Shown here piece by piece: positions 1 to 6,142 of a DNA stretch of 8,624 bases. The stretch is taken from the NCBI GenBank assembly GCA_910583885.1, contig CAJUAC010000091.1:1-8624 (forward strand), in the 5' to 3' direction. The notes below the pieces were generated by a model. It ran no database searches. It saw only the letters and a list, made by a program, of their open reading frames with translations, and was not told the DNA's origin. The stretch comes from an uncultured Oscillospiraceae bacterium (lineage in GTDB: Bacteria > Bacillota > Clostridia > Oscillospirales > Oscillospiraceae). A program made the position numbers and the translations under genes. The stretch's first letter is position 1, and every line of letters begins with the position of its first letter.

Positions 1-57
1 AAAAACAATTCAGTACACCTGCAGTATAGCAGGTCAGAAAGGAAAATGCAATCATGA
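1..57 (+). CDS. Possible 3' end of an upstream gene (partial)
   Basis: The reading frame starting at base 1 is open up to a TGA at 55-57. That stop would overlap the ATG of the next gene as ATGA, the same coupling seen at 1988, 2647 and 7104. The 18 visible codons show no recognisable motif, so no function can be given. The assignment is uncertain: the frame of the downstream gene also carries a short open stretch ending in TAG at 27-29, which could equally be the end of the previous gene. Only sequence to the left of the window can decide. Confidence 0.3.
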   Translation, partial: KNNSVHLQYSRSERKMQS

Positions 58-1991
58 AAATGCAGCTTGTTTCCCTGGCGCTTGAAAATTTCAAGTGTCA
101 CGAGCACCTGGAGATCCGTTTTGACGGCAGGAACGCCGCCATCTACGGCCAGAACGCCGCCGGCAAGTCCAGCATCTACGACGGCCTCACTTGGCTTCTG
201 TTCGGCAAGGACAGCCACGGGAAGAAGGACTTCGACATCAAGCCCCTCACGCTGGAGGGCAACGTGAAAGACCACCACGCGATTACCTCGGTGGAGGCGG
301 TGCTTCTGGTGGACAGCGCGGAGCGGAAGCTGAAGCGCACCTACTACGAGATCTGGAGCACCAAGCGCGGCAGCGCCGAGGACACCTTCGATGGCCACAG
401 TAGCGACTACTTTGTGGACGATGTGCCCTGCAAAAAGAACGAGTTCGTCCGCCGGGTGGGGGAGATCATCGATGAGAACGCCTTCCGCCTACTCACCAGC
501 ATCACCTACTTTGCGGCGGAGCTGCCCTGGCAGGAGCGCCGAGCTACCCTGTTCGATGTGGCTGCGGTGGCCACAGACGATGAGATTCTGGCCAGCGATG
601 CCCAATTTGCGCCCCTGGCCGCAGCCATGCAGGGGCTGACGCTGGACGACTTCCGCAAAAAGCTGGATGTTCAGCGCAAGGGGCTGAACCGTGTGCGCAA
701 CGACACTCCGGCGCGGCTGGATGAGTGCAAGAAGACGGTGGCCGACCTCTCCGGCATCGACTTCCCCGCTCTGGAGCGCCAGAGGGCGGAGACGCAGGAG
801 CGGCGGGCCGCAACCCAGCGGGAATTGGACCAGGCGGAGCAGGACGGCGGCAAAACGGAACTGCGGAACAAGCTGGTCGGCATCCGCAATGAACTGGGGC
901 AGCTTGAAAATGAGAACACCGCCCACCGCCTCAAGCTGAAAGCGGAAAGCGGGCAGGACAAGGCCACCGCGCTCCAGCAGAGCCTCAGTTCCCTCCACGC
1001 ACGGGAAACCCGCCGCCAGCGCGACCTTGAGTATTTGCGTGGCCGCCAGACGGCCCTGGAGGGCGACGTGACGGCCTGCCGCGCCCGGTGGGATACCATC
1101 AACGGCGAGCAGTTCAAGGGCGGCTCCTGCCCCACCTGCGGCCAGCCGTTGCCCAAGGGCAAGCTGGAAGCATCCCAGGCCGCCTTTGAGAAAGATAAAG
1201 AGCGCCGCAAGAGCGAGGCAGTGGAGGCCGCAAACCGCGCCAAGGCTACGCTGACGGGCGTCCAGGCCGACATCGCAAAGCTGGAGCAGGAGGCCGCTGA
1301 GGATTCGAAGCAGGCGGAGAGCCTGACTGCCCAGCTTAAGGCTCTCGAAGGTGCGCAGCGGCCGGAAATCAGCGACATGGACGGCTATGCCAGCCGGAAG
1401 GCGAAACTGGAGGCGCAGGTGTCGGAGGCTCAGAAGGAACTGGACGGCTTGACCGCCAGCACCACCGCTCGCCAGAAGGTCCTCCGGGACGCGCTGGCCG
1501 ATGTAGACCAGGAATTGGAACGGCTGGGCGGCGAGCTGGCGAAAAAGACGGCCCTGGAGTACGCCAACAAGAGGATGGAGGAACTGCGGGCACAGGCCGC
1601 TGCCGCATCCGATGAGCTGAACCAGCTGGACGGGATGCTGTTCCTCTGCGACGAGTTCGTGCGCTACAAGGTCAAGTTCATCGAGGAGAGCATCAACCGC
1701 CGGTTCTCCCTAGTGCGGTTCCGGCTCTTCAGAGCGCAGATCAACGGCGGCCTGGAGGACTGCTGCGATGTGACGGTGAACGGCATCCCCTACGCCACCG
1801 GCCTGAACAGCGGGGCCAAGGTCAACGCCGGCATTGACATCATCAACACGCTTTCCCGGCACTACGGTGCCCAGGTGCCCTTGTTCGTGGACAACGCCGA
1901 GAGCGTGACCCAGCTGGCCCAGGCCGACACGCAGGTGATCCGCCTGGTGGTATCCGAAAACGATAAGGAATTGAGGTGTGAACTGCAATGA
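54..1991 (+). CDS. Rad50/SbcC-like AAA family ATPase with zinc hook
   Basis: A 645-residue SMC/Rad50-type ATPase. The N-terminal lobe carries a Walker A (P-loop) at residues 32-39, GQNAAGKS. Residues about 225-525 are rich in Glu, Lys, Arg, Gln and Ala and are predicted coiled coil, broken near the middle by a CPTC zinc-hook motif (Cys359, Cys362) that would dimerise two coils around one Zn. The C-terminal lobe has an ABC-signature-like segment at 584-600 (LNSGAKVNAGID core) and a Walker B strand at 608-613 (VPLFVD). The residue after the Walker B Asp is Asn, not the usual Glu; the nearest Glu is residue 616. By family analogy it would be a cytoplasmic DNA-end processing or recombination ATPase. 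No Mre11/SbcD-type nuclease is encoded beside it. The ATG at 54 is preceded by AGAAAGGA (36-43) at a good distance, and its stop overlaps the next start (ATGA at 1988), so the two are translationally coupled. Family certain; exact role inferred. Confidence 0.9.
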   Translation: MKMQLVSLALENFKCHEHLEIRFDGRNAAIYGQNAAGKSSIYDGLTWLLFGKDSHGKKDFDIKPLTLEGNVKDHHAITSVEAVLLVDSAERKLKRTYYEIWSTKRGSAEDTFDGHSSDYFVDDVPCKKNEFVRRVGEIIDENAFRLLTSITYFAAELPWQERRATLFDVAAVATDDEILASDAQFAPLAAAMQGLTLDDFRKKLDVQRKGLNRVRNDTPARLDECKKTVADLSGIDFPALERQRAETQERRAATQRELDQAEQDGGKTELRNKLVGIRNELGQLENENTAHRLKLKAESGQDKATALQQSLSSLHARETRRQRDLEYLRGRQTALEGDVTACRARWDTINGEQFKGGSCPTCGQPLPKGKLEASQAAFEKDKERRKSEAVEAANRAKATLTGVQADIAKLEQEAAEDSKQAESLTAQLKALEGAQRPEISDMDGYASRKAKLEAQVSEAQKELDGLTASTTARQKVLRDALADVDQELERLGGELAKKTALEYANKRMEELRAQAAAASDELNQLDGMLFLCDEFVRYKVKFIEESINRRFSLVRFRLFRAQINGGLEDCCDVTVNGIPYATGLNSGAKVNAGIDIINTLSRHYGAQVPLFVDNAESVTQLAQADTQVIRLVVSENDKELRCELQ

Positions 1992-2650
1992 GCTTGAAAA
2001 TCAAGAAAAAGTCCGGCTCATCGGTGCCGCCCATGGATGCCGGTACCTACCCGGCGGTGTGCGTTGGCATCGTTGACCTGGGCGAGCAGTACAGCGAGAC
2101 TTTCAAAAAGTACAACGACAAGATGCTGGTTATCTGGGAGATTCCCTCCCAGACCATTGAGATCGATGGGGAGGACAAGCCCCGCTGGCTCAGCAAGGAC
2201 TTCTCCGCATCCCTCAACGAGAAAAGCAACCTCTACCAGACATTAGTTTCCTGGCGGGGGAAGGCGTTCACAGAGAATGAGTTGACGGAGGACGAGACCG
2301 GATTCATGCAGTTTTCGGTTTTGGATATGCTGGGTACCGGTTGTTTCCTTCAGGTCATCGTGGAGGAAAAAGACGGCAACAGCTACAACCGCATCACTTC
2401 TGTCATCGCTTTGCCGGCGGGGATGCCCGCTCCGGCCACGGAAACCCCGCTGATTGCCTTCGACATCGATGCTTGGGACGATGAAGTATTTAAGTCCCTG
2501 CCGGGATGGATTCAGGAGCGTATCAAAAAGTCCACCCAATATCAGAAACTCCACGTTCCCACTGATCCCGTAGACGTGAACACCAACGGCGGACAGCAGG
2601 CCGGAACCACCGACAGCGGACAGGCTCAGAAGGAGGAGAATCCCATATGA
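1988..2650 (+). CDS. Probable phage ssDNA-binding/recombination accessory protein
   Basis: A 220-residue protein resembling a group found in Firmicutes phage replication/recombination modules. The recognisable core runs from about residue 18 (GTYPAVCVGI, a likely first beta strand) through WLSKDFSASL and the LVSWRGKAFTENEL segment (about residues 87-100) to GTGCFLQVIVEE (about 116-127). This layout, a beta-rich body with a low-complexity Gly/Gln/Thr tail ending in mildly acidic residues, fits an OB-fold-type ssDNA-binding protein. That assignment rests on recalled family pattern and on its position between an SbcC-like ATPase and a nuclease-like gene, not on a catalytic motif. The start overlaps the previous stop (ATGA); the last bases (AAGGAGGAG, 2630-2638) also serve as the ribosome binding site of the next gene. 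It could instead be an uncharacterised replication-associated protein. Confidence 0.8.
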   Translation: MSLKIKKKSGSSVPPMDAGTYPAVCVGIVDLGEQYSETFKKYNDKMLVIWEIPSQTIEIDGEDKPRWLSKDFSASLNEKSNLYQTLVSWRGKAFTENELTEDETGFMQFSVLDMLGTGCFLQVIVEEKDGNSYNRITSVIALPAGMPAPATETPLIAFDIDAWDDEVFKSLPGWIQERIKKSTQYQKLHVPTDPVDVNTNGGQQAGTTDSGQAQKEENPI

Positions 2651-3345
2651 CTTTTACCTCGCTTGCAAGTTCCTCTCACGGAAACTGCTATGTGGTCAGC
2701 GACGGCGAGACGGCAATCCTCCTGGAATGTGGCATCTCATTCCGTCGGATCAAGAAGGGGTTGGGGTTTGACCTCTCTGCCATCCGCGGATGCCTCGTAA
2801 GCCATGAGCACAAAGACCACGCCAAGAGCGTGATGGACATAATCAAATCCGGCGTGGAGGTCTTCACAAGCGAGGGGACCGCCGAGGCTCTGGACTGCGC
2901 CCTCATTACCCCCGTGGAGGCGGGGGCGCAGTTCCGGGTCGGCAGCCTGGAGATCATGCCCTTCGCAACCTTCCACGATGCGGCGGAGCCGCTGGGGTTC
3001 CTGGTCTATAGCCGGGCGGACGGGGAACGGCTGGTGTTTGCCACTGATACCGTCAACCTTGGCTACCAATTCCCGAAAATAAACCTGCTGGCGCTGGAGG
3101 CCAACTATGACAAGGACATCCTGGCCCGCTGCGAGCGGATGCCGGAGAAGGTAAAATACCGCGTCACCAACAGCCACATGGAGATCGAGACGCTGTGCAA
3201 ATACTTACAGTCCTTGGACCTGTCCCAGTGCCGCACGCTGTACCTCCTGCACCTGTCCAACGCCGCCAGCAACGAGGGCAATTTTGCCAATCGTGTGCGG
3301 CGGGTGGTGCCCCGCCACGTTGAAGTTATCGTCTGCGCGGAATAG
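2647..3345 (+). CDS. MBL-fold metallo-hydrolase, YycJ/WalJ-like (candidate exonuclease)
   Basis: A 232-residue metallo-beta-lactamase-fold protein. The opening SLASSSHGNCYVV resembles the LASGSxGN start of the YycJ/WalJ group. The dinuclear metal site is complete: HEHKDH gives His53, His55, Asp57 and His58; FHD gives His110; FATDT gives Asp134; and His177 (NSHME) and His202 (LHLSN) are candidates for the remaining ligand. The HLSN...EGN segment near the C-terminus is also typical of this group. YycJ relatives have been linked to DNA 5'-3' exonuclease activity, and phage copies commonly sit in recombination modules, so a DNA-processing exonuclease is the best guess; other MBL activities (RNase, phosphodiesterase) are not excluded. 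It starts with an ATGA overlap and a strong AAGGAGG site, so it is co-translated with the ssDNA-binding candidate. Fold and metal site are seen; substrate is inferred. Confidence 0.9.
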   Translation: MTFTSLASSSHGNCYVVSDGETAILLECGISFRRIKKGLGFDLSAIRGCLVSHEHKDHAKSVMDIIKSGVEVFTSEGTAEALDCALITPVEAGAQFRVGSLEIMPFATFHDAAEPLGFLVYSRADGERLVFATDTVNLGYQFPKINLLALEANYDKDILARCERMPEKVKYRVTNSHMEIETLCKYLQSLDLSQCRTLYLLHLSNAASNEGNFANRVRRVVPRHVEVIVCAE

Positions 3346-3354
3346 GTGAGCGGT

Positions 3355-3594
3355 ATGGAAGTTACATTTGACCTGCGTACCGCCGCCAATGAGCGGGCTG
3401 ACTCGGCCTTTTCCGATGATGAGTACCAGATGGCACTCCCAGTGGCACGGCGCAAGCTGGAGTACATCAACAATCTGAATGGAACGCACCACGGCGAACC
3501 TTACCTTGCCATCCTGATAGCCGAAACAGTCAGGGCGCAGCGGCTTACCCAATACCTAAACGCCCTCTACAATCTGCGGAAAATGGCGCGTTAG
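3355..3594 (+). CDS. Small hypothetical phage protein
   Basis: A 79-residue protein of unknown function with no recognisable catalytic motif, signal peptide or membrane segment. It looks helical, with the C-terminal half (ETVRAQRLTQYLNALYNL) amphipathic. The ATG at 3355 was chosen because AGGTGAG (3344-3350) lies just upstream. An in-frame GTG at 3346, immediately after the previous stop, would add three residues, but that GTG is itself part of the apparent ribosome binding site. Position between the recombination trio and the replication initiator suggests an early accessory role, nothing more precise. Confidence 0.7.
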   Translation: MEVTFDLRTAANERADSAFSDDEYQMALPVARRKLEYINNLNGTHHGEPYLAILIAETVRAQRLTQYLNALYNLRKMAR

Positions 3595-3638
3595 AGCGGC
3601 CCTCTCAGGGGCTTGCGCATCCATATCAACACGGGGTT

Positions 3639-3661
3639 CCGGGGGGAGCAATTCCTCCCGG
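3639..3661 (+). promoter_or_regulatory. RNA hairpin in the leader of the replication initiator gene
   Basis: Bases 3639-3646 (CCGGGGGG) pair with 3654-3661 (CCTCCCGG) over 8 bp with one G-U wobble, around a 7-base loop (AGCAATT). It sits in the only sizeable gap of the early operon (3595-3693), 18 bases before the GGTGAGG ribosome binding site of the initiator. No U-tract follows, so it is unlikely to be an intrinsic terminator. An mRNA processing, stability or translational control element is possible. No promoter was recognised in this gap. Confidence 0.4.
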
Positions 3662-3693
3662 ACATTCCCACAAAAAGGCGGTGAGGCAAGAGA

Positions 3694-4548
3694 ATGGCAC
3701 GACCAACGAAGACCGGGCTGGACTACTACCCGATGGACGTTGGATTTCTGCGGGACAAAAAGGTGAGGCTCCTTCGGTCGGAGTTCGGTGCATCCAGTGT
3801 GTTATTCGTGCTGTATGTGTTGGGCAAGGTCTATGAGGGAGATGGATACTTCCTGGCGTGGGACAAGGACGAGCTCCTTCTGGCAGCGGACGAGCTGCGG
3901 GAAACCCCCGCCTACATAAGCGAGGTACTGCAAGGGTGTCTGAAACGTTCGATTTTCGATGAGCGGGTTTTTCAGATGTTCGGCGTACTGACAAGCGCGG
4001 GTATCCAGCGCCGCTACCTTCGCGGATGCGAAAAGCGCGACGTCATAACAGTTTTTAGCGAATACTGGATGCTGGATATCTGTTCTAAGTCGGATGTTCC
4101 AGCCGGTATTCGTGCGAAGCTTGCCCTGGTCAGCGCAGCAGGGGGAAATAATGGCGTTAATTCCCCCGAAAACTCTGAAAATTCCCCCGGAAATCCCCAA
4201 AGTAAAGTAAAGAAAAGTAAAGTAAAGGAAAGTAGAGTGTTGGGCGAGGCGCCGACGGCGCCCGCCTCCACACACGCACCGTCCGAAGGGGAGAATTTGG
4301 AATCTGGTTTTGTTCCGCCGACGGTGGATGAGGTCGCTGAATACGTGCGCTCCCGCGGTAGCTGTGTCGACCCACGTGTTTGGGTTGACTACTATGCGGC
4401 AAGAGGCTGGATGACGGGTAGGGCCGTCATGAAGGATTGGAGAGCGGCAGTTAGAGCGTCTGAAACCTGGGAGCGATGGCAAAAACCTGGGAGCAGAAGG
4501 GATGTCAAGACACCCTCTGATTATGAGGGTGGAGAAAGTTTTGTGTGA
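3694..4548 (+). CDS. Phage replication initiator with Lin1244/Lin1753-like N-terminal domain (DnaD-like)
   Basis: A 284-residue protein in three parts. Residues 1-100 (ARPTKTGLDYYPMDVGF start) match the Lin1244/Lin1753-like N-terminal domain (DUF4373), a winged-helix-type domain of Firmicutes phage replication proteins. Residues about 150-205 are a low-complexity Asn/Ser/Pro then Lys/Ser/Val linker with two copies of SKVK. Residues about 208-262 (PPTVDEVAEYV, DYYAARGWM, MKDWRAAVR) match the C-terminal module common in phage initiators, functionally akin to the DnaD helicase-loading domain. It would bind the phage origin and recruit the loader encoded next. GGTGAGG (3680-3686) precedes the ATG. 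The linker DNA contains tandem repeats and an A-rich tract, and the 3' end contains a 12-bp direct repeat, suggesting the origin lies inside this gene as in lambda O or SPP1 gene 38. The 3' half also looks more AT-rich than the genes around it. Domain identity is strong; origin binding is inferred. Confidence 0.88.
   Translation: MARPTKTGLDYYPMDVGFLRDKKVRLLRSEFGASSVLFVLYVLGKVYEGDGYFLAWDKDELLLAADELRETPAYISEVLQGCLKRSIFDERVFQMFGVLTSAGIQRRYLRGCEKRDVITVFSEYWMLDICSKSDVPAGIRAKLALVSAAGGNNGVNSPENSENSPGNPQSKVKKSKVKESRVLGEAPTAPASTHAPSEGENLESGFVPPTVDEVAEYVRSRGSCVDPRVWVDYYAARGWMTGRAVMKDWRAAVRASETWERWQKPGSRRDVKTPSDYEGGESFV
4141..4167. repeat. Inverted repeat GGGGGAA...TTCCCCC in candidate origin
   Basis: GGGGGAA (4141-4147) and TTCCCCC (4161-4167) form a perfect 7-bp inverted repeat around 13 bases. 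The right arm is also the first copy of the AATTCCCCCG direct repeat, so the elements interlock. It could be an initiator binding site; it lies entirely within the linker-coding part of the initiator gene. Confidence 0.5.
4159..4189. repeat. Direct repeat AATTCCCCCG, 21-bp period (iteron candidate)
   Basis: AATTCCCCCG occurs at 4159-4168 and 4180-4189, a start-to-start distance of 21 bp, two helical turns, so bound proteins would face the same side. The spacing is also seven codons (Asn-Ser-Pro repeated), so a protein-level origin of the repeat cannot be excluded. Confidence 0.5.
4199..4237. repeat. A-rich 15-bp tandem repeat, candidate DNA unwinding element
   Basis: AAAGTAAAGTAAAG is present at 4199-4212 and again at 4214-4227, followed by a decayed third unit beginning at 4229 (AAAGTAGAG), giving a 15-bp period. 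The top strand has no C from 4199 to 4244. Such an A-rich, strand-asymmetric tract next to paired G/C-tipped repeats is what an unwinding element beside iterons looks like. It encodes the Lys-rich linker (SKVKK, SKVKE, SRVLG). Confidence 0.55.
4463..4494. repeat. 12-bp direct repeat AAACCTGGGAGC, 20-bp period
   Basis: AAACCTGGGAGC occurs at 4463-4474 and 4483-4494. The 20-bp spacing is not a multiple of three, so the copies are read in different frames and the repeat cannot come from duplicated protein sequence. That makes a DNA-level function, such as a protein-binding iteron, more likely than for the other repeats in this gene. Confidence 0.6.
4511..4531. repeat. Inverted repeat CACCCTC...GAGGGTG near the end of the initiator gene
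   Basis: CACCCTC (4511-4517) and GAGGGTG (4525-4531) are perfect 7-bp arms around TGATTAT. It lies 17 bases after the 12-bp direct repeat and about 16 bases before the ribosome binding site of the loader gene. No U-run follows, so it is not a terminator. It may be part of the origin, an operator, or a hairpin affecting translation of the downstream gene. Confidence 0.5.
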
Positions 4549-4559
4549 GGTGAATAAAG

Positions 4560-5396
4560 ATGCAGGATGTTGTTCAAGGGTTGATGGAAACCCAGGATGA
4601 GCCCGGCGATTATATTTGTGAGGATGGGCTGTTGTACTGCGGGAAATGCCACACACCCAAACAGGCGTGTCTGCCCTTTGACCCGGCCACCGGGGAGAAG
4701 GTGGAGACCATTGTGCGGGCTGCCTGCCAGTGCCAGCGGGAGGCTGATAAGGAGGCCGAGCGGCGCGCCGTGTGTGAGCGGTTTCGGAATGACATGGCCC
4801 GCCGGCGCGAGGACGGCCTCTCTTGCCCGGATGGGCTCCGATACACCTTTGACCAGGATGACCGGCAGCAACCGAAGGTGTCCGATGCCTGCCAGCGGTA
4901 TGTAGAGTGCTGGGACGAGATGAGGGCGAACAACATCGGGGTGCTGTTCTACGGCAGCGTCGGAACGGGAAAGAGCTTCCTGGCCTCCTGCATCGGTAAC
5001 GGCCTGATAGATCGCCAGGTTCCTGTGGCGGCTACCAACTTCCCCCGGCTGTTGAATCTGCTCCAAGGAACCTACGAAAAGCAGGCCCTTCTTGATCGCC
5101 TTTCGATTTACAAGCTCCTGATTGTGGATGACCTGGGTGTGGAGCGGGACAGCGCCTATGCTGAAGAACAGATTTTCAACATCATTGATTCCCGGAGCAA
5201 TTCGGAACTGCCGGTGATCGTGACCACCAATTTGACGCTGGAAGAGATGGAGCACCCCACCACCATGCAGTACGCCCGAATCTATGACCGGGTTCTGGCA
5301 ATGTGCCCCATCCGCCTTAAGCTGGCCGGGGAGAGCCGGAGAAAAGCCAACGCATCCGAGCGTGAGCAGCTGGCAAGGAAGATACTCCTTGGCTGA
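4560..5396 (+). CDS. DnaC/IstB-like helicase loader ATPase
   Basis: A 278-residue AAA+ ATPase of the DnaC/DnaI/IstB type, which loads the replicative hexameric helicase on origin DNA. The N-terminal region holds a probable zinc-binding cluster (Cys27, Cys30, Cys37, Cys56, Cys58), as in many phage and DnaI-type loaders. The ATPase core has Walker A at 132-139 (GSVGTGKS), Walker B at 186-191 (KLLIVDDLGVER context, Asp190 and Asp191), sensor 1 at 221-224 (VTTN) and an Arg-rich segment at 240-244 (RIYDR) that may supply the arginine finger or sensor 2. Length is normal for the family. The ATG at 4560 follows AGGTGA (4548-4553), which overlaps the stop of the initiator gene, so the pair forms an initiator-loader cassette. 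IstB of IS21 shares this fold, but no partner transposase is present and the phage context argues for a loader. Confidence 0.92.
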   Translation: MQDVVQGLMETQDEPGDYICEDGLLYCGKCHTPKQACLPFDPATGEKVETIVRAACQCQREADKEAERRAVCERFRNDMARRREDGLSCPDGLRYTFDQDDRQQPKVSDACQRYVECWDEMRANNIGVLFYGSVGTGKSFLASCIGNGLIDRQVPVAATNFPRLLNLLQGTYEKQALLDRLSIYKLLIVDDLGVERDSAYAEEQIFNIIDSRSNSELPVIVTTNLTLEEMEHPTTMQYARIYDRVLAMCPIRLKLAGESRRKANASEREQLARKILLG

Positions 5397-5414
5397 GAAC
5401 ACAGGGAGGCCAAA

Positions 5415-5798
5415 ATGCTGATATTGACATTTCAAGTGAACTGTGCCGCCTGGCACATTCCGGGCATCAAAGAGGCCATCGCCATTCATGCGGCCAAGCG
5501 GCCAGTGTGTCAAACCATTACCGCGCTGGTCGCTGACCCGAGGGCTGGATGGCTCACGCTGGACTACTTCAGGAGCCTGTTCATGCTGCCAGATGAGCTG
5601 AACCAGTTACCTACCGGGGCTGTCGTGGGGATGGCGTTCCTGACCCGCTGTAACCTCATCACAGAGGACTTCGTGGCGAAGCTCACGCCCATGGAGCGCG
5701 CCCTGGGGGATTTCACCCTGGGGCGGTACGCCTGGGAGTTTCACGGGAGAGTTCCCCTTGACTCACCGATACCGGCAAAAGGGATGCAGGGGCTTTGA
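5415..5798 (+). CDS. ASCH-domain protein with apparently shortened N-terminal half
   Basis: A 127-residue protein whose C-terminal two thirds match phage ASCH-domain (PUA-like) proteins: IHAAKRP (24-30), LPTGAVVG (65-72), ERALGDFTLGRYAW (94-107) and the terminal PIPAKGMQGL (118-127). The fold binds RNA or modified nucleosides. The family normally carries a GxKxxExR motif followed by a short strand leading into IHAxK. Here GIK (17-19) runs almost directly into AIAIHA, so the Glu/Arg part and perhaps 10-18 residues seem to be missing. Either this is a divergent subfamily or an in-frame deletion has removed a functional loop. GGGAGG (5403-5408) precedes the ATG. A second, full-looking ASCH protein is encoded at 7104. 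The missing-loop reading rests on recalled family pattern. Confidence 0.75.
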   Translation: MLILTFQVNCAAWHIPGIKEAIAIHAAKRPVCQTITALVADPRAGWLTLDYFRSLFMLPDELNQLPTGAVVGMAFLTRCNLITEDFVAKLTPMERALGDFTLGRYAWEFHGRVPLDSPIPAKGMQGL

Positions 5799-5824
5799 GA
5801 GCTGAATCTGAAGGAGGAAATGCT

Positions 5825-6124
5825 ATGTTGATTGTAAGCCAAAACAGGAAATGCCTGCTCAACATGGAGAGGGCTGGAACCGTTTTCCTTTCGTCCCTCT
5901 ATGGAGGTCATGATGAGGGGAAGCCTGTCAAGGTGCTGGCCTCCTTCCCTCTGGCCGAGGATGTCACCGAGAGCCTGGGGGAGTACAAGAGCGAGGCCAG
6001 GGCCATAGAGGTACTGGAGGAAATCGTCCAGGAATACGGAATGTATTTCAGAGCCGATGGGGGCATCAACAAATCCGCATTTGCTTTTGCCCGTCCGAAG
6101 GTCTACAAGATGCCGTTGGAGTGA
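5825..6124 (+). CDS. Small hypothetical phage protein (LIVSQN family-like)
   Basis: A 99-residue protein starting MLIVSQNRK and containing GEYKSEARAIEVLEEIV (about residues 60-76). It resembles a widespread group of small, uncharacterised Firmicutes phage and mobile-element proteins in which a beta-rich N-terminal part is followed by a Yk.e.rA..VL.eI helix. No catalytic residues, signal peptide or membrane segment are visible. The ATG at 5825 was chosen because AAGGAGG (5811-5817) is ideally spaced; an in-frame TTG at 5795 would put the ribosome binding site inside the gene and is unlikely. No function can be assigned. Confidence 0.75.
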   Translation: MLIVSQNRKCLLNMERAGTVFLSSLYGGHDEGKPVKVLASFPLAEDVTESLGEYKSEARAIEVLEEIVQEYGMYFRADGGINKSAFAFARPKVYKMPLE

Positions 6125-6142
6125 GGGGGAGGGAGAAGACAG

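Noticed and set aside
671..1378. Ser/Arg-rich open frames on the minus strand opposite the ATPase coiled coil
   Set aside because: Such low-complexity frames are the usual shadow of Glu/Ala/Lys-rich coiled-coil codons; no start signal or motif was seen.
4199..4237. CRISPR or microsatellite array
   Set aside because: The units are 15 bp, directly abutting without spacers, and in frame with a coding linker; this fits an A-rich tandem tract, not a CRISPR.
4248..4262. GGCGCC-GAC-GGCGCC symmetric repeat as an operator
   Set aside because: It matches the GC-rich codons for a Glu-Ala-Pro-Thr-Ala-Pro stretch, and such sequence is common by chance in GC-rich genes.
4511..4545. Intrinsic terminator at the end of the initiator gene
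   Set aside because: The hairpin is real but no run of Us follows, and the loader gene downstream is clearly co-transcribed.
3802..4656. 284-codon open frame on the minus strand opposite the replication initiator
   Set aside because: It has no recognisable domain, and the plus strand carries a recognised initiator domain architecture in an uninterrupted operon.
4560..5396. IstB of an IS21-type insertion sequence
   Set aside because: The ATPase fold is shared, but there is no IstA transposase, no terminal inverted repeats, and the gene sits directly after a phage initiator, so a helicase loader fits better.
4521..5513. Long open frame on the minus strand (330 codons) opposite the helicase loader
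   Set aside because: The plus strand here encodes clear Walker A, Walker B and sensor motifs with a good ribosome binding site; the minus frame shows no known motif and is a by-product of GC-rich codon use.
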